The position numbers were made by a program, and so were the translations under genes. A stretch of 64,000 bases of DNA from Rossellomorea arthrocnemi (GTDB lineage: Bacteria > Bacillota > Bacilli > Bacillales > Bacillaceae_B), in contig NZ_CAJGBF010000004.1 in NCBI RefSeq assembly GCF_904424705.1, positions 124,001 through 188,000 on the forward strand. The letters are read 5' to 3'. Below the pieces are notes generated by a model. That model was not told the origin of the DNA and did not search any database. It saw nothing but the letters and a program-made list of their open reading frames with translations. This document shows, in pieces, positions 25,348-34,210 of this stretch (the stretch's first letter is position 1; each line of letters opens with the position of its first letter).

Positions 25348-25662
25348 TTATTCCTTCTCAATCCACTCCTGGGACCATTTCTCTATATCTTTCATTAATG
25401 GCTCAAGTGAATACCCCTTCTTTGTCAGGGAATATTCAATTCTCACCGGTGTTTCGGGATAGACATCCCGTTTGACGATTCCTTCTTGTTCAAGATCCTT
25501 TAATCTCTCTGAAAGGAGTCTGCCGCTTATGCCAATTGCGTCTTTAATGGTGCAGTTCCGTTGGGGACCGGAGAGCAATTGATAAATGATGAGTCCCGTC
25601 CACCGCTGGCTTAAGATGCCTATTGCTTTTTCAAACCTTGGACAAATGTCAGATTGGTTCAT
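25348..25662 (-). CDS. HxlR family transcriptional regulator
   Basis: A 104-residue winged-helix protein: CPRFEKAIGILSQRWTGLIIYQLLSGPQRN is the family opening, with a conserved Cys at residue 6. This is the position of the redox cysteine of YodB/CatR-type repressors that sense quinones or electrophiles. The ATG at 25662 follows AAAGGGG with 8 nt spacing; an upstream ATG at 25710 is not supported. It is divergent from a CatE-like dioxygenase, whose promoter carries a palindrome near the start site, matching the B. subtilis catDE/catR/yodB arrangement. Confidence 0.85.
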   Translation of the reverse strand: MNQSDICPRFEKAIGILSQRWTGLIIYQLLSGPQRNCTIKDAIGISGRLLSERLKDLEQEGIVKRDVYPETPVRIEYSLTKKGYSLEPLMKDIEKWSQEWIEKE

Positions 25663-25738
25663 TCTCAATGCCCCTTTCACTCGTGAAAAATCTAATAAGT
25701 AGTATACCACAATACGGGTGATATGGTAATTTAATTAC

Positions 25739-25767
25739 TTGACGGATAAAAGTTATTAAATTAAAAT
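25739..25767 (+). promoter_or_regulatory. Promoter of VOC dioxygenase gene
   Basis: TTGACG (25739-25744), 17-base spacer, TAAAAT (25762-25767). Confidence 0.65.
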
Positions 25768-25768
25768 A

Positions 25769-25785
25769 AGTTACATAAAGTAACT
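25769..25785. promoter_or_regulatory. Candidate HxlR operator
   Basis: AGTTAC-ATAAA-GTAACT is a perfect six-base inverted repeat spanning the predicted start point just after the -10. Binding there would block initiation. Assignment to the divergent HxlR protein is inference. Confidence 0.6.
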
Positions 25786-25848
25786 AACTGATATAAATAT
25801 CATTTCCCTATATGTCAAAGGGAGTTGAAAAGAATCGGAGGAATGACG

Positions 25849-26697
25849 ATGAACTTTCATAAGGTACCAAATACCTTTGTTGGAGAAGTGAATCTAAAAG
25901 TACAAGATTTACAGCGATCCCTATCCTTTTATCAGGAAGTAATCGGATTTAACGTGATGGAGCGTACAGGGAAACGGGCCACTTTAACAGCGGATGGTAT
26001 CCATCCCCTGTTATCCCTGGAAGAGCTGGAGGAGCCTTTACCTAAAGAGCCTCGAACGACCGGGCTGTATCACTTTGCCTTGTTGCTCCCAAGTAGGGAG
26101 GAACTTGGGAAGATTCTGGCTCATTTCATTAAGCTGAATATTCAGCTCGGATCAGCTGATCACCTCGTCAGTGAGGCTCTTTATTTATCAGATCCGGACG
26201 GTAATGGGATTGAGATTTATAGGGACCGTCCATTGTCCGACTGGACATGGAATGGAGATCAAGTCCAGATGGCTGTTGATTCTCTCGATGCACGGGGAAT
26301 AGTAGCGGAGGCGGATGGGGAATCATGGCATGAATTGCCTGCCGATACGGTGATGGGCCACATTCACTTGCACGTATCAGATTTGAACTCCACGGAAGAG
26401 TTCTATGTGAAAGGACTTGGCTTCGATGCAGTCAGCAGGTTTGGAAATCAGGCGCTTTTCATTTCTACAGGAGGATACCATCATCATATTGGATTGAATA
26501 CTTGGAATGGAATCGGCGCACCAAGACCTAATGTAAACAGTGCTGGTCTCAACTGGTTTACTCTTCACTTTCCAAACGAAGAAAAACGAAGCACCACCAT
26601 TCGGCGGCTTGAATCCTTAGGGGCAATTATCCAAAAACAAAACGGAAAATTCCTCACCCATGATCCATCAGGAAACCAAATCTATTTGAGTCTGTAA
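25849..26697 (+). CDS. catE: VOC family ring-cleavage dioxygenase (CatE-like)
   Basis: A 282-residue protein of two glyoxalase/VOC modules. The first runs from residue 10 (VNLKVQDLQRSLSFYQEVIG) and the second from about 165 (GHIHLHVSDLNSTEEFYVKGLG). Metal ligands fit His in GHIHLHV, His in YHHHIG and Glu in the GNGIEIY of module 1 or the C-terminal SGNQIYL. B. subtilis CatE cleaves catechol in thiol/quinone stress defence, and the divergent HxlR regulator supports this. The ATG at 25849 is six bases after GGAGGA. Other VOC dioxygenases cannot be excluded. Confidence 0.8.
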   Translation: MNFHKVPNTFVGEVNLKVQDLQRSLSFYQEVIGFNVMERTGKRATLTADGIHPLLSLEELEEPLPKEPRTTGLYHFALLLPSREELGKILAHFIKLNIQLGSADHLVSEALYLSDPDGNGIEIYRDRPLSDWTWNGDQVQMAVDSLDARGIVAEADGESWHELPADTVMGHIHLHVSDLNSTEEFYVKGLGFDAVSRFGNQALFISTGGYHHHIGLNTWNGIGAPRPNVNSAGLNWFTLHFPNEEKRSTTIRRLESLGAIIQKQNGKFLTHDPSGNQIYLSL

Positions 26698-26702
26698 AGA
26701 AG

Positions 26703-26738
26703 AGGGACGGACCTCATGTTGAGGTCCGTCCCTAAAAA
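26703..26738. terminator. Terminator with GGGACGGACC inverted repeat
   Basis: AGGGACGGACCTCA (26703-26716) pairs perfectly with TGAGGTCCGTCCCT (26720-26733) over a three-base loop. The right side lacks a long T-run (TAAAAATG). It is one of four related inverted repeats in the window. Confidence 0.75.
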
Positions 26739-26746
26739 TGTAAATC

Positions 26747-26786
26747 AAAAGGAGTACGCCCCCTTGATCGAAGGGTGTCTCCTTTT
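26747..26786 (-). terminator. Rho-independent terminator of Gly/Tyr-rich gene
   Basis: AAAAGGAG at the left pairs with CTCCTTTT at the right, with partly complementary inner bases. On the minus strand it ends in a T-run. It lies just past the stop at 26792. Confidence 0.65.
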
Positions 26787-26791
26787 GAATG

Positions 26792-27061
26792 TCAATAATA
26801 ATAAGGATAAGAAGGATAACCATAATAAGGTGGCGGATATCCGTAACCATACCCATACCCGTAACCAGGACTCAATAAAGCCGCACCTAATAAACCTCCG
26901 GCAAGGCCGCCTACAAATGGGCTAAAGCCGAATCCAAATGGACGTCTCCCGAATCCGCCATATCCAAATCCCGGCCTCCCAAATCCAACGCGTCCGATCG
27001 GGCGACGGAAATCACCATAATTTATAAATTGTTCGCTGCCTGCTGTCTGAAAATCATTCAA
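26792..27061 (-). CDS. Gly/Tyr/Pro-rich small protein
   Basis: An 89-residue low-complexity protein. The middle (RVGFGRPGFGYGGFGRRPFGFG) is a Gly/Phe/Arg repeat, a short hydrophobic GGLAGGLLGAALL follows at about 53-66, and the tail is YGYGYGYPPPYYGYPSYPYYY. No enzyme motif is visible. Tyr/Gly-rich small proteins in spore formers often end up in coat or surface layers; that role is only an inference from composition. It has its own terminator and stands between convergent catE and the DUF6944-type gene. Confidence 0.7.
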   Translation of the reverse strand: MNDFQTAGSEQFINYGDFRRPIGRVGFGRPGFGYGGFGRRPFGFGFSPFVGGLAGGLLGAALLSPGYGYGYGYGYPPPYYGYPSYPYYY

Positions 27062-27243
27062 AGCATAAAACCTCCTCTCTATCTAGGTTATGAGTATTCG
27101 ATATTGGGTGAAATGGTATGGGCGAATAACTAGAAAGAGAGATTTTATGAAAAGGTACGCAGCTGAAAATGCAGGAGGAATTGTCATGTAGTGCAGTCTG
27201 TACAGTTGCTCTGCATGTTTACAAATAGTATGTAAAGCAACGA

Positions 27244-27786
27244 TTAAGTGGAGGATTCTCTTGATTGTTCCAAGGCGGAAATAATCGAACCAATCGCTTG
27301 AATCCAACTGCCCACTACATTGATATTCCCACTGTCCTGTTTATTTAATTCCAATATACCTGAAATGGCTTGAAGGGAATTTCCAATAACCTGAAGAAGG
27401 TTTCCATAAATCGAATACAGTTCTTCCAATGTGTGTTCTTCATCGAAAGAGTCGGCGAGAGCAGCCGCTCCCCCCAAAGCCTGCAGGAGATTTCCTTTAA
27501 TATTAAGCTCCTGTTTGATTATGTCATTAAAATCAATGACAATGCCGGCAATGACCGTGACGTTTCCGATGGCTTGAATTTCATTCCCGGCTTTCGTCAG
27601 GTTGAATTCGTCAATGGCATCAGCTTCCAGGGCATTCCCCGTTGCCTGCAGTTCATTTCCTATGAGATTGAATGATCCCAGTGTATCTTCAGGAATCCTC
27701 TTAATGGGGGTACTGCCGATTGCGGCAAGGACGGTCCCGATGGCCGCAATCCAGGCTCCGAATGTGGCTTTCAGCTCATTGCTCAT
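27244..27786 (-). CDS. DUF6944-type repetitive protein
   Basis: A 180-residue protein of imperfect repeats around GNxLQAxGN: GNELQATGNALEA, GNEIQAIGNVTV, GNLLQALGGAAA, GNLLQVIGNSLQAI and GSWIQAIGSIISA recur about every 25-35 residues. The start MSNELKATFGAWIAAIGTVLAAIGSTP is typical of a Bacillus group I know as DUF6944. It has no signal peptide. A structural or assembling role is suggested by regular amphipathic repeats, not demonstrated. The ATG at 27786 has only a weak ribosome site. Confidence 0.7.
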   Translation of the reverse strand: MSNELKATFGAWIAAIGTVLAAIGSTPIKRIPEDTLGSFNLIGNELQATGNALEADAIDEFNLTKAGNEIQAIGNVTVIAGIVIDFNDIIKQELNIKGNLLQALGGAAALADSFDEEHTLEELYSIYGNLLQVIGNSLQAISGILELNKQDSGNINVVGSWIQAIGSIISALEQSRESST

Positions 27787-27845
27787 AGTATAATCGCCTA
27801 CTTTACAGTTCCTTAGATAGTGTATACAACTAGGCGATTGTTTGT

Positions 27846-28928
27846 TCATACCCACCATTTCGATGTGGGGAATGAATCTTCATTCACAAAAAATGTTTCA
27901 CCTATTCTAGGGGTTGCAACGGGAACATTACGTTCATTCCCTGCTTTCGTCACGCGTTCCACCGGATCTGTCCATTCGTGGAAAGATAACGTAAAAGCCC
28001 CCCAATGGATGGGCAAGAGCCATTTACCCTTCACATCAAGATGGGCTTGGACCGTCTCTTCAGGAAGCATATGAATCGGTGCCCATCTTGGATCATATTG
28101 ACCACATTCCATCATCGTCAGATCAAAAGGACCATAAACTGATCCAATTTCTTTAAAATGGGGTCCGTACCCACTGTCCCCACTAAAAAAGATTTTGCTA
28201 GACTTCCCGATGATGCACCATGAGCACCATAAGGAAGCGTTCCGATCATTCAGGCTCCTGCCGGAGAAATGCCTGGCAGGAGTGCAGGCTAATATCAATT
28301 CATTCCACTCCACCTTATCCCACCAATCAAGCTCTGTAATGTGATCGGGATGGATGCCCCAACGCTGCAAATGACTCCCCACCCCAAGGGGGACGAAGAA
28401 TTTTTCTACGTTATTTCGCAGTCTTCGAATTGTCCCATAATCCAGATGATCATAATGATCATGAGAAAATATCACAGCATCAATGGAAGGAAGTCCATCG
28501 AGTTGAAATGGAAGCTCTTTGCTATACCGTTTCCCACCTATCCACGGGAAGGGGGAAGGAGCCCGTCCAAACATGGGATCAAGGAGAATTCTCTTCCCAC
28601 CGATTTCAAGCATGGATGCAGAATGTCCGAACCAGGTAACATTGGTGAGATGATGGGGATGACTTAAGGAAGGAAAAGCTACTCTGGGAATATCATTGTC
28701 TGGCTTGCGATTGGCGTTTCGCTTGATGAGGTCTCGGATCATTGAAACGGATGAAGAAAAGCTGGCATCCATGGAAGTAGGGGTCGAATTCTGAAAGGCT
28801 CCTTGAGAATACTGTGGAGATGAGTCGACTTGCTCACATGAAGGCTTTTTCCCTAATGCCGGATAAAACCTCACGATCAGGAACCCAGTCAAAACTATGG
28901 CAAAAAGCAATATAAGAGTAATAAGCAT
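27846..28928 (-). CDS. Membrane-anchored MBL-fold hydrolase (NAPE-PLD-like)
   Basis: A 360-residue protein with an N-terminal membrane segment (residues 1-20, LITLILLFAIVLTGFLIVRF) and a metallo-beta-lactamase domain from about 90. VTWFGHSASMLEIGGKRILLDPMF and VIFSHDHYDHLD (metal motif H-x-H-x-D-H) are typical of the N-acylphosphatidylethanolamine phospholipase D-like/UlaG group, as are HWGAFTLSFHEWTDP near the C-terminus. Lipid or phosphodiester hydrolysis is a family inference. ATG at 28928 follows AAAGGAGAA with 7 nt spacing. The repetitive gene 59 bases downstream may be cotranscribed. Confidence 0.85.
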   Translation of the reverse strand: MLITLILLFAIVLTGFLIVRFYPALGKKPSCEQVDSSPQYSQGAFQNSTPTSMDASFSSSVSMIRDLIKRNANRKPDNDIPRVAFPSLSHPHHLTNVTWFGHSASMLEIGGKRILLDPMFGRAPSPFPWIGGKRYSKELPFQLDGLPSIDAVIFSHDHYDHLDYGTIRRLRNNVEKFFVPLGVGSHLQRWGIHPDHITELDWWDKVEWNELILACTPARHFSGRSLNDRNASLWCSWCIIGKSSKIFFSGDSGYGPHFKEIGSVYGPFDLTMMECGQYDPRWAPIHMLPEETVQAHLDVKGKWLLPIHWGAFTLSFHEWTDPVERVTKAGNERNVPVATPRIGETFFVNEDSFPTSKWWV

Positions 28929-29272
28929 GAGATTCTCCTTTTCGTTAGATATCTTTAACTATCTCAAATTCGTAAGAACCTGTCCAAAACGAAGCACGAA
29001 CCACATTTAAGAATTAGTTAAGAATTACGTTAAGATTCTATAAGGTTTGTTTTTTATACTACTGTTAATCGGGAAAAAGAGCGGGTGGCAGTGGGACTCG
29101 GGTTCCCGTTGTATAAGAGCCTGGCTCTTTTGTAGAAACAACTAGGAAAGAGAATGAAGAGAATACTATGAAGGAAACCGATTCATCTTCGCCAGACGAT
29201 AGGACTAACGATACAATGAAAATAAAAGAGTGGATGGGAACATTAGGTTCTAAGAGTAGAGGAGGGTTCACA
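28929..29272 (+). promoter_or_regulatory. Leader region of the two-component/msrAB operon
   Basis: This 344-base gap has no ORF I trust. It holds three response-regulator-like direct repeats (29007-29036) and a -10 at 29055-29060, then about 210 bases of untranslated leader with a small AAGAGCC/GGCTCTT hairpin near 29117-29133 followed by T's. Confidence 0.5.
29007..29036 (+). promoter_or_regulatory. Three TTAAGAWT direct repeats and promoter
   Basis: TTAAGAATTA (29007), TTAAGAATTA (29018) and TTAAGATT (29030) recur at 11 and 12 bases, one helical turn, just before TATACT (-10, 29055-29060). No good -35 is present. The spacing is typical of OmpR/PhoB-family regulator sites, suggesting autoactivation. 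Confidence 0.55.
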
Positions 29273-29974
29273 ATGGCAAATAAGGTGCTGTTAGTAGATG
29301 ATGAGGAAAATATTGTGGATGTATGTTCACGCTATCTTGTTCGTGAAGGGTTTGAAGTGAGTATTGCCTATAACGGTAAACAAGCCCTTCAGCGATATAA
29401 GGCGTTCCATCCGGACATTGTGATTCTCGACATCATGATGCCTGAAATGGATGGGTGGCAGGTAGCCGAGATGATAAGGGAAGACCATGACACTCCCATT
29501 ATCATGCTGACGGCACTCGGACAAGAGAAGGACCGTATATATGGACTTACCTTAGGAGCGGACGATTATATCACGAAGCCATTTAGTCCACGTGAGCTAT
29601 TGCTTCGGGTCAAAAATGTGTTAAGAAGAACCAATTCTGCATCAGATAGGAAAGAAGAGGTTCTCAAGTGGAAGGGATTGCTCGTTGATCGTACAAAAAG
29701 GAAAGTGGTCGCGGGAGGTAACGAAGTCGAAATGACGGTAAAAGAGTTTGAACTGTTGTCCTTACTGGCACAGCATCCTTCTCAAGTGTTCTCGAAATCA
29801 CAACTGATCGAAACACTTTGGGGATATGAGTTCCTAGGTGATGCAAATACAATCAATGTCCATATTCGCAGATTAAGGGAGAAAATTGAAGTGGATCCAT
29901 CCAACCCCCATTGGATTAAAACAGTGTGGGGAATAGGGTATAAGTTTGAAGGGGGACAGCAGGATGAAGATTAG
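29273..29974 (+). CDS. OmpR-family response regulator
   Basis: A 233-residue regulator: receiver domain (1-120) with acidic pocket VDDEEN, phosphoacceptor Asp53 in VILDIMMPEMDG, Thr in MLTALG and Lys in ADDYITKPF; winged-helix domain (130-230) with DANTINVHIRRLREKIEVDP. It is the partner of the kinase that overlaps its 3' end by 11 bases. ATG 29273 follows GGAGG with 7 nt spacing; a longer in-frame start at 29168 is not supported. It leads an operon with kinase, MsrAB and a Crp/Fnr regulator, so it probably responds to a redox or envelope signal. Confidence 0.93.
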   Translation: MANKVLLVDDEENIVDVCSRYLVREGFEVSIAYNGKQALQRYKAFHPDIVILDIMMPEMDGWQVAEMIREDHDTPIIMLTALGQEKDRIYGLTLGADDYITKPFSPRELLLRVKNVLRRTNSASDRKEEVLKWKGLLVDRTKRKVVAGGNEVEMTVKEFELLSLLAQHPSQVFSKSQLIETLWGYEFLGDANTINVHIRRLREKIEVDPSNPHWIKTVWGIGYKFEGGQQDED

Positions 29975-31016
29975 GAGCCTCCTTATTTTAGCTAACACGA
30001 TTTCCTTGGTAGTAATATTGGTCTTCCTTTCTATTTCATATGTCAAAATGTTTATTTCACCTGATATCATCATTCTTCTCTCCCTTATAACATTGGGGGC
30101 GGGGCTTTTATCTTTTGGTATTCATTTGACGATTACCAGCCCCTTATTAAAATCCGTTAAGCAAATGAGCAAGGAAGCAGGGAAAATGGCGAGTGGTGAC
30201 TTTGATGTGAAGGTGACGGAAGCGGGACCTCTGGAAATCAAAGAGCTCGCTGCAAACTTTAATCATATGTCTTCAAGGATAGAAGAGATGTTTGGAGAAT
30301 TAAAGGAATCAGAAAAGTTCAAGAGTGAGCTGATTGCCAATGTATCACATGATCTAAGGACACCACTGTCATCCATCCACTCCTTTGTCTCGGCTTTGAA
30401 TGATGACATCATCGAAGATCCGAAAGACCGGAAACGATACTTCGAAACCATATTATCTGAAACTGGAAAATTAAGTCTGTTGATCGAAGAAGTGTTAGAG
30501 TTTTCCCAACTGGAAAACAGAAAGCTGTCATGGAATCCGCATCCCACTCCAATCGACCAGCTACTGATTGATACGCTCGGGCAATTCGAGCCCAGGATAC
30601 AGGAGAAAGAAATACACGTGAAGGTCGAGTACGATGACAGCTTGCCTCTGGTTCCATTAATGCCTCTTCACATCAAAAGGGTCATGACGAACTTTATCCA
30701 AAATGCTCTTTCGTTTTCGCCTGATCATACTTCTTTGGACATACGGGCTGTAAAAAAAGAAGAGCAGGTGGAATTTTCGGTGACAGATCAAGGCAAGGGG
30801 ATACCGATTGAAGAACAGGATTCCATATTTGAGCGATTTTACCGGGTAGAGAAGTCCCGTAATAAAGCGGGAGGAGGGTCCGGCCTCGGACTCTCCATCA
30901 GTAAGGAAATCATAGAAATCCACGGTGGATCAATAGGTGTTGAAAGCGATGGACAATCGGGCAGCACTTTTTGGTTTCAATTACCTTTAGAAAAGAGCGG
31001 GGAGGAGAGACGATGA
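29964..31016 (+). CDS. Sensor histidine kinase, short extracellular loop
   Basis: A 350-residue kinase. Two hydrophobic segments (about 4-26 and 35-58) are joined by only a few residues, so there is no external sensing domain; a HAMP region (60-110), a HisKA domain with His129 in [12 protein letters not shown], and an HATPase domain (about 235-345) with [11 protein letters not shown] and [14 protein letters not shown] follow. This architecture suits a signal sensed in or at the membrane. It overlaps the regulator by 11 bases, and its stop overlaps the MsrAB start (ATGA), indicating translational coupling. Confidence 0.92.
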   Translation: MKIRSLLILANTISLVVILVFLSISYVKMFISPDIIILLSLITLGAGLLSFGIHLTITSPLLKSVKQMSKEAGKMASGDFDVKVTEAGPLEIKELAANFNHMSSRIEEMFGELKESEKFKSELIANVSHDLRTPLSSIHSFVSALNDDIIEDPKDRKRYFETILSETGKLSLLIEEVLEFSQLENRKLSWNPHPTPIDQLLIDTLGQFEPRIQEKEIHVKVEYDDSLPLVPLMPLHIKRVMTNFIQNALSFSPDHTSLDIRAVKKEEQVEFSVTDQGKGIPIEEQDSIFERFYRVEKSRNKAGGGSGLGLSISKEIIEIHGGSIGVESDGQSGSTFWFQLPLEKSGEERR

Positions 31017-32155
31017 AAAAGATAATGATTGGAATCGGGTTGATACTCGTAGTCGGCCTTGGTGCATTTTTCGGACCGAAACTGTATGCAAGCGTGACCC
31101 AGAAATCTTTGGGGAGTGAACCAGTGAAAACGGATATGATTGATGATGATCATGCACTTGCTACCTTTGCGGGGGGATGCTTCTGGTGCATGGAACCCCC
31201 CTTTGAAAAACTGGATGGCGTATACTCGGTTATTTCAGGATACACAGGCGGGGAAGAAAAAAATCCGACCTATGACGAAGTATCCTCCAAACAGACGGGA
31301 CACATGGAAGCTGTTCAAATTGAATATGATCCTGCTGTGATTACGTATGAACAACTATTAATGATTTTCTGGAGACAAATTGATCCGACTGATGCGGGTG
31401 GACAATTTGTCGATCGAGGACCTCAGTATGTGAGCGGAATTTTCTATCACAATGAGGAACAAAGGAAGACCGCTCAGGAATCAAAGCAGGAATTGGCAGA
31501 CTCAGGGCGCTTTGATGAAAGTCTTGTGACAGAGATCCAACCGTCCAAAACTTTTTACAAAGCTGAAGAGTATCACCAGGATTACTATAAGAAAAATAAA
31601 TTAAGCTACAAGTTCTATCGAAGTAATTCAGGCAGGGACGATTTTCTGAATGAGGCGTGGGGAGATGAACGCCATATTAAACTCAACACCAATTCTCTTT
31701 ATCCTTCATTTTCGGATGAGGAATTAAAAGAAAAGCTGTCGGATATTCAATACAATGTCACCCGGGAAGGTGCCACTGAGGAAGCGTTCAAGAATGAATA
31801 TTGGGATAACAAGGAAGAAGGTATCTATGTGGATGTAGTCTCAGGAGAACCACTGTTCAGTTCGACGGATAAATACAAAAGTGGAACAGGCTGGCCAAGT
31901 TTCACGAAGCCCCTCGTGGAAGATAATATTGTGGAAGTAGAGGACAGGACACTATTCATGGTACGGAAAGAGGTCAGAAGTAAACACGCAGACTCCCATT
32001 TGGGTCATGTGTTTAATGATGGCCCTAAGCCAACAGGATTAAGATATTGCCTGAATTCTTCTGCCCTTCGTTTTGTGCCGAAGGATGAACTGGAGGATGA
32101 GGGTTATGGTGAATTTGTGTCACAGTTTAAAATGAATGAGGAGGGTGCGTCATGA
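31013..32155 (+). CDS. msrAB: Membrane-anchored MsrA-MsrB methionine sulfoxide reductase fusion
   Basis: A 380-residue fusion. Residues 1-28 form an uncleaved-looking signal/anchor ([19 protein letters not shown]). MsrA (about 48-205) has the catalytic Cys56 in [11 protein letters not shown] and [12 protein letters not shown]; MsrB (about 235-365) has [32 protein letters not shown] with the catalytic Cys, and lacks the zinc CxxC pairs (VVSGEPLF). Placed outside the membrane, it would repair oxidised Met in surface proteins. Start ATG 31013 overlaps the kinase stop and follows GGGGAGGAGA. An extracytoplasmic Msr in a two-component operon is notable. Confidence 0.93.
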   Translation: MKKIMIGIGLILVVGLGAFFGPKLYASVTQKSLGSEPVKTDMIDDDHALATFAGGCFWCMEPPFEKLDGVYSVISGYTGGEEKNPTYDEVSSKQTGHMEAVQIEYDPAVITYEQLLMIFWRQIDPTDAGGQFVDRGPQYVSGIFYHNEEQRKTAQESKQELADSGRFDESLVTEIQPSKTFYKAEEYHQDYYKKNKLSYKFYRSNSGRDDFLNEAWGDERHIKLNTNSLYPSFSDEELKEKLSDIQYNVTREGATEEAFKNEYWDNKEEGIYVDVVSGEPLFSSTDKYKSGTGWPSFTKPLVEDNIVEVEDRTLFMVRKEVRSKHADSHLGHVFNDGPKPTGLRYCLNSSALRFVPKDELEDEGYGEFVSQFKMNEEGAS

Positions 32156-32790
32156 AATCAGCATCTTTATGGCGGCCGGCTTCTGTTTTGGAAGAGCTTT
32201 CAGGGAGAATCGTGAACTACCCCAAAAGAGAAGTTGTCTTCCAGCCTTTTTCATTGAGTAAGAATTTATATATGATTCAATCGGGAAAAATAAAACTCTA
32301 TAAGAACAGTGAGGATGGACGTAAAACCACCCTTACCGTTCTCAGAGAGGGGGATTTTTTCAGTAATATTCCACTTTTTAGTTTAGATGATAAAGGCGTG
32401 TATGCAGAAACAATTGAAACGACAGTGGTCCACGTACTCTCTCATAAACAAGTGGATAGCTTGAAGGCCGTTCATCACCCGGTCGTGACTGAATTATTTT
32501 CATCCCTCAACCAGCAAATGAAACAGAGGAATCTGTTCCTCGAACGTATCATGTATGCCCCTGTCAAAGAAAGAATTCTTTGTCTCATGTCCTATCTTAT
32601 GAAACGTTTTGGAGAGGGGCAGGGAAAACTCATCAAAATCAATGTACACCTTACTCACCAGGACATCGCAAGCTTCATAGGCTCGACCAGGGAGACCGTC
32701 ACCAGCCTCACAAAAGAACTGATCACAGAAGGCCGTATCCAAAAAATCAATAAGCATTATCATTTGGTGAAAGGGACGGACCTTCTCTGA
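32152..32790 (+). CDS. Crp/Fnr family transcriptional regulator
   Basis: A 212-residue regulator: cNMP-like domain (about 18-130) with [13 protein letters not shown] and [13 protein letters not shown], then a helix-turn-helix (about 165-195) with [24 protein letters not shown]. It lacks the N-terminal cysteine cluster of Fnr, so it is not an oxygen Fe-S sensor of that type. Its ATG overlaps the msrAB stop (ATGA), the fourth gene of the operon. Its last codons (KGTDLL) are read from the left arm of the following terminator. The effector is unknown. Confidence 0.88.
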   Translation: MKSASLWRPASVLEELSGRIVNYPKREVVFQPFSLSKNLYMIQSGKIKLYKNSEDGRKTTLTVLREGDFFSNIPLFSLDDKGVYAETIETTVVHVLSHKQVDSLKAVHHPVVTELFSSLNQQMKQRNLFLERIMYAPVKERILCLMSYLMKRFGEGQGKLIKINVHLTHQDIASFIGSTRETVTSLTKELITEGRIQKINKHYHLVKGTDLL

Positions 32791-32806
32791 AGGTTTGTCC
32801 CTTTCA
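32770..32806. terminator. Terminator with GGGACGGACC inverted repeat
   Basis: AAAGGGACGGACCTTC (32770-32785) pairs with GAAGGTTTGTCCCTTT (32789-32804) with one mismatch and a three-base loop. It overlaps the Crp gene 3' end and the stop codon of the convergent oxidoreductase. Confidence 0.75.
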
Positions 32807-33997
32807 TTCTCTATCTAATTTGACAATATCTGCATCCGGGTTGGGACGCTTGAGGATGAGGTCACGCAAGATATGGGATCCGAGCATGCTATATACTGTA
32901 CCATTTCCTCCGTAACCAAGCAGATAATAAACTTTTTCCTTCTCTGGGTGTTTTCCGATATAAGGAAGGTTGTCAAGAGACTCCCCAAAGCTTGCTCCCC
33001 ATGCGTAGTCCATCTTAATCTTCAAGTCGGGAAACAGTTTCTGAACTTTTTCTTCAATCCGTTTTCCGCGTTTCTCAATTTTTTTCTTACTTTGAGGTGC
33101 TTCAGGAGGATCTTCGTCCAATCCACCGGCTATGATGCGATTATCAACCGTGGTGCGCATATATAAATAAGGTCTATTTGTCTCCCAAATGAGAGCTCTA
33201 TCATCCCATTGTGATAGGTCTTCGATTGGCTCAGTGGCGATGGCATAAGAACGATTAATATCCGACCGGATTTTCTTACTCAAGGGAGGTGTTTCATAGC
33301 CTGTTGCATGAATCAAGTGCGTTGTTTGGATGATCCCTTCTGGTGTATGGATGTTTACACCTTTAGAATGTTCTTGTATGTTTGTTGCTTCGAGATTCTC
33401 AAAGATCGTTGTTTGCCCTCCATCCTTTAAATAGTCAAATATCCCATTCACGAATTTGTATGGATTCACCTCTGCATCTCCATGGGTGATTAAGGCACCG
33501 GGCTTGGAAAAAGGCAAACGTGTCTTCATCTCTTTTCGAGACCAATATTCCACAGGGAAACCATGCTCTTGCAAAGTTTTATACTCTAGTTTTAATTTGG
33601 GGACATGGCGTGATGTGCTCGCATAATAAATGCTTTTTCTGCGAATGAATTCTGGAGAGCACGGCAGATTCTTCGCGATTTGTTCCAGATTCTCTATTGC
33701 CTTTAAACATAATGTATAAAAACGCACAGCTTTCTCTTTTCCAATCTGCTGCATCATGTTATGAAGCATGACGTCATTAGAAAACTGAAGCAGTCCTGTA
33801 TTGGCGGATGAACTGCCTGCAGCTACAGTCCGTTTCTCAATGATGGCTACTTTCAATCCTGCCTGGACGAGTGAATAGGCACATAAAGCTCCGGACATAC
33901 CACCACCGATAATGGCTACATCATATTTTTTTCTGAAATCCTCTTTTTTATTACTTAATGTCGTGGGCCAAAACAATTGCCCGTTATGTAATTCCAT
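32804..33997 (-). CDS. FAD-dependent oxidoreductase (DAO family)
   Basis: A 397-residue flavoenzyme. DVAIIGGGMSGALCAYSLVQAG (about 26-47) is the FAD-binding Rossmann loop, with VAIIEKRTVAAGSSSANTG continuing it; a C-terminal LGYGGNGTVYSMLGS closes the FAD site. The family includes glycine, sarcosine and D-amino acid oxidases; the substrate of this one is unknown. It is monocistronic, convergent with the msrAB operon. The ATG at 33997 has weak ribosome site evidence (GGGGGCACC upstream). Confidence 0.85.
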   Translation of the reverse strand: MELHNGQLFWPTTLSNKKEDFRKKYDVAIIGGGMSGALCAYSLVQAGLKVAIIEKRTVAAGSSSANTGLLQFSNDVMLHNMMQQIGKEKAVRFYTLCLKAIENLEQIAKNLPCSPEFIRRKSIYYASTSRHVPKLKLEYKTLQEHGFPVEYWSRKEMKTRLPFSKPGALITHGDAEVNPYKFVNGIFDYLKDGGQTTIFENLEATNIQEHSKGVNIHTPEGIIQTTHLIHATGYETPPLSKKIRSDINRSYAIATEPIEDLSQWDDRALIWETNRPYLYMRTTVDNRIIAGGLDEDPPEAPQSKKKIEKRGKRIEEKVQKLFPDLKIKMDYAWGASFGESLDNLPYIGKHPEKEKVYYLLGYGGNGTVYSMLGSHILRDLILKRPNPDADIVKLDRE

Positions 33998-34210
33998 TCT
34001 GGTGCCCCCAATGAGAAATGTTTTTGTTCATATTCCATTCCCTTAGAGGGGGAGGAATAAAACATAAATTTTCAAAGGGGATAGTTCTGTTTTTGGAAAT
34101 AAGGAGATGAGAAACCGTATCCGTATTAGGTTAAATGTAATAAGAAAGTAGCTCACAAGAGGTGAAAGAGGGCTACTGAACTAAGGACAAATACAGTAGC
34201 CGTAAAGAGG

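Noticed and set aside
28255..28285. CTCCTGCCGG...GGCAGGAG palindrome
   Set aside because: It lies inside the MBL-fold gene and is explained by coding sequence.
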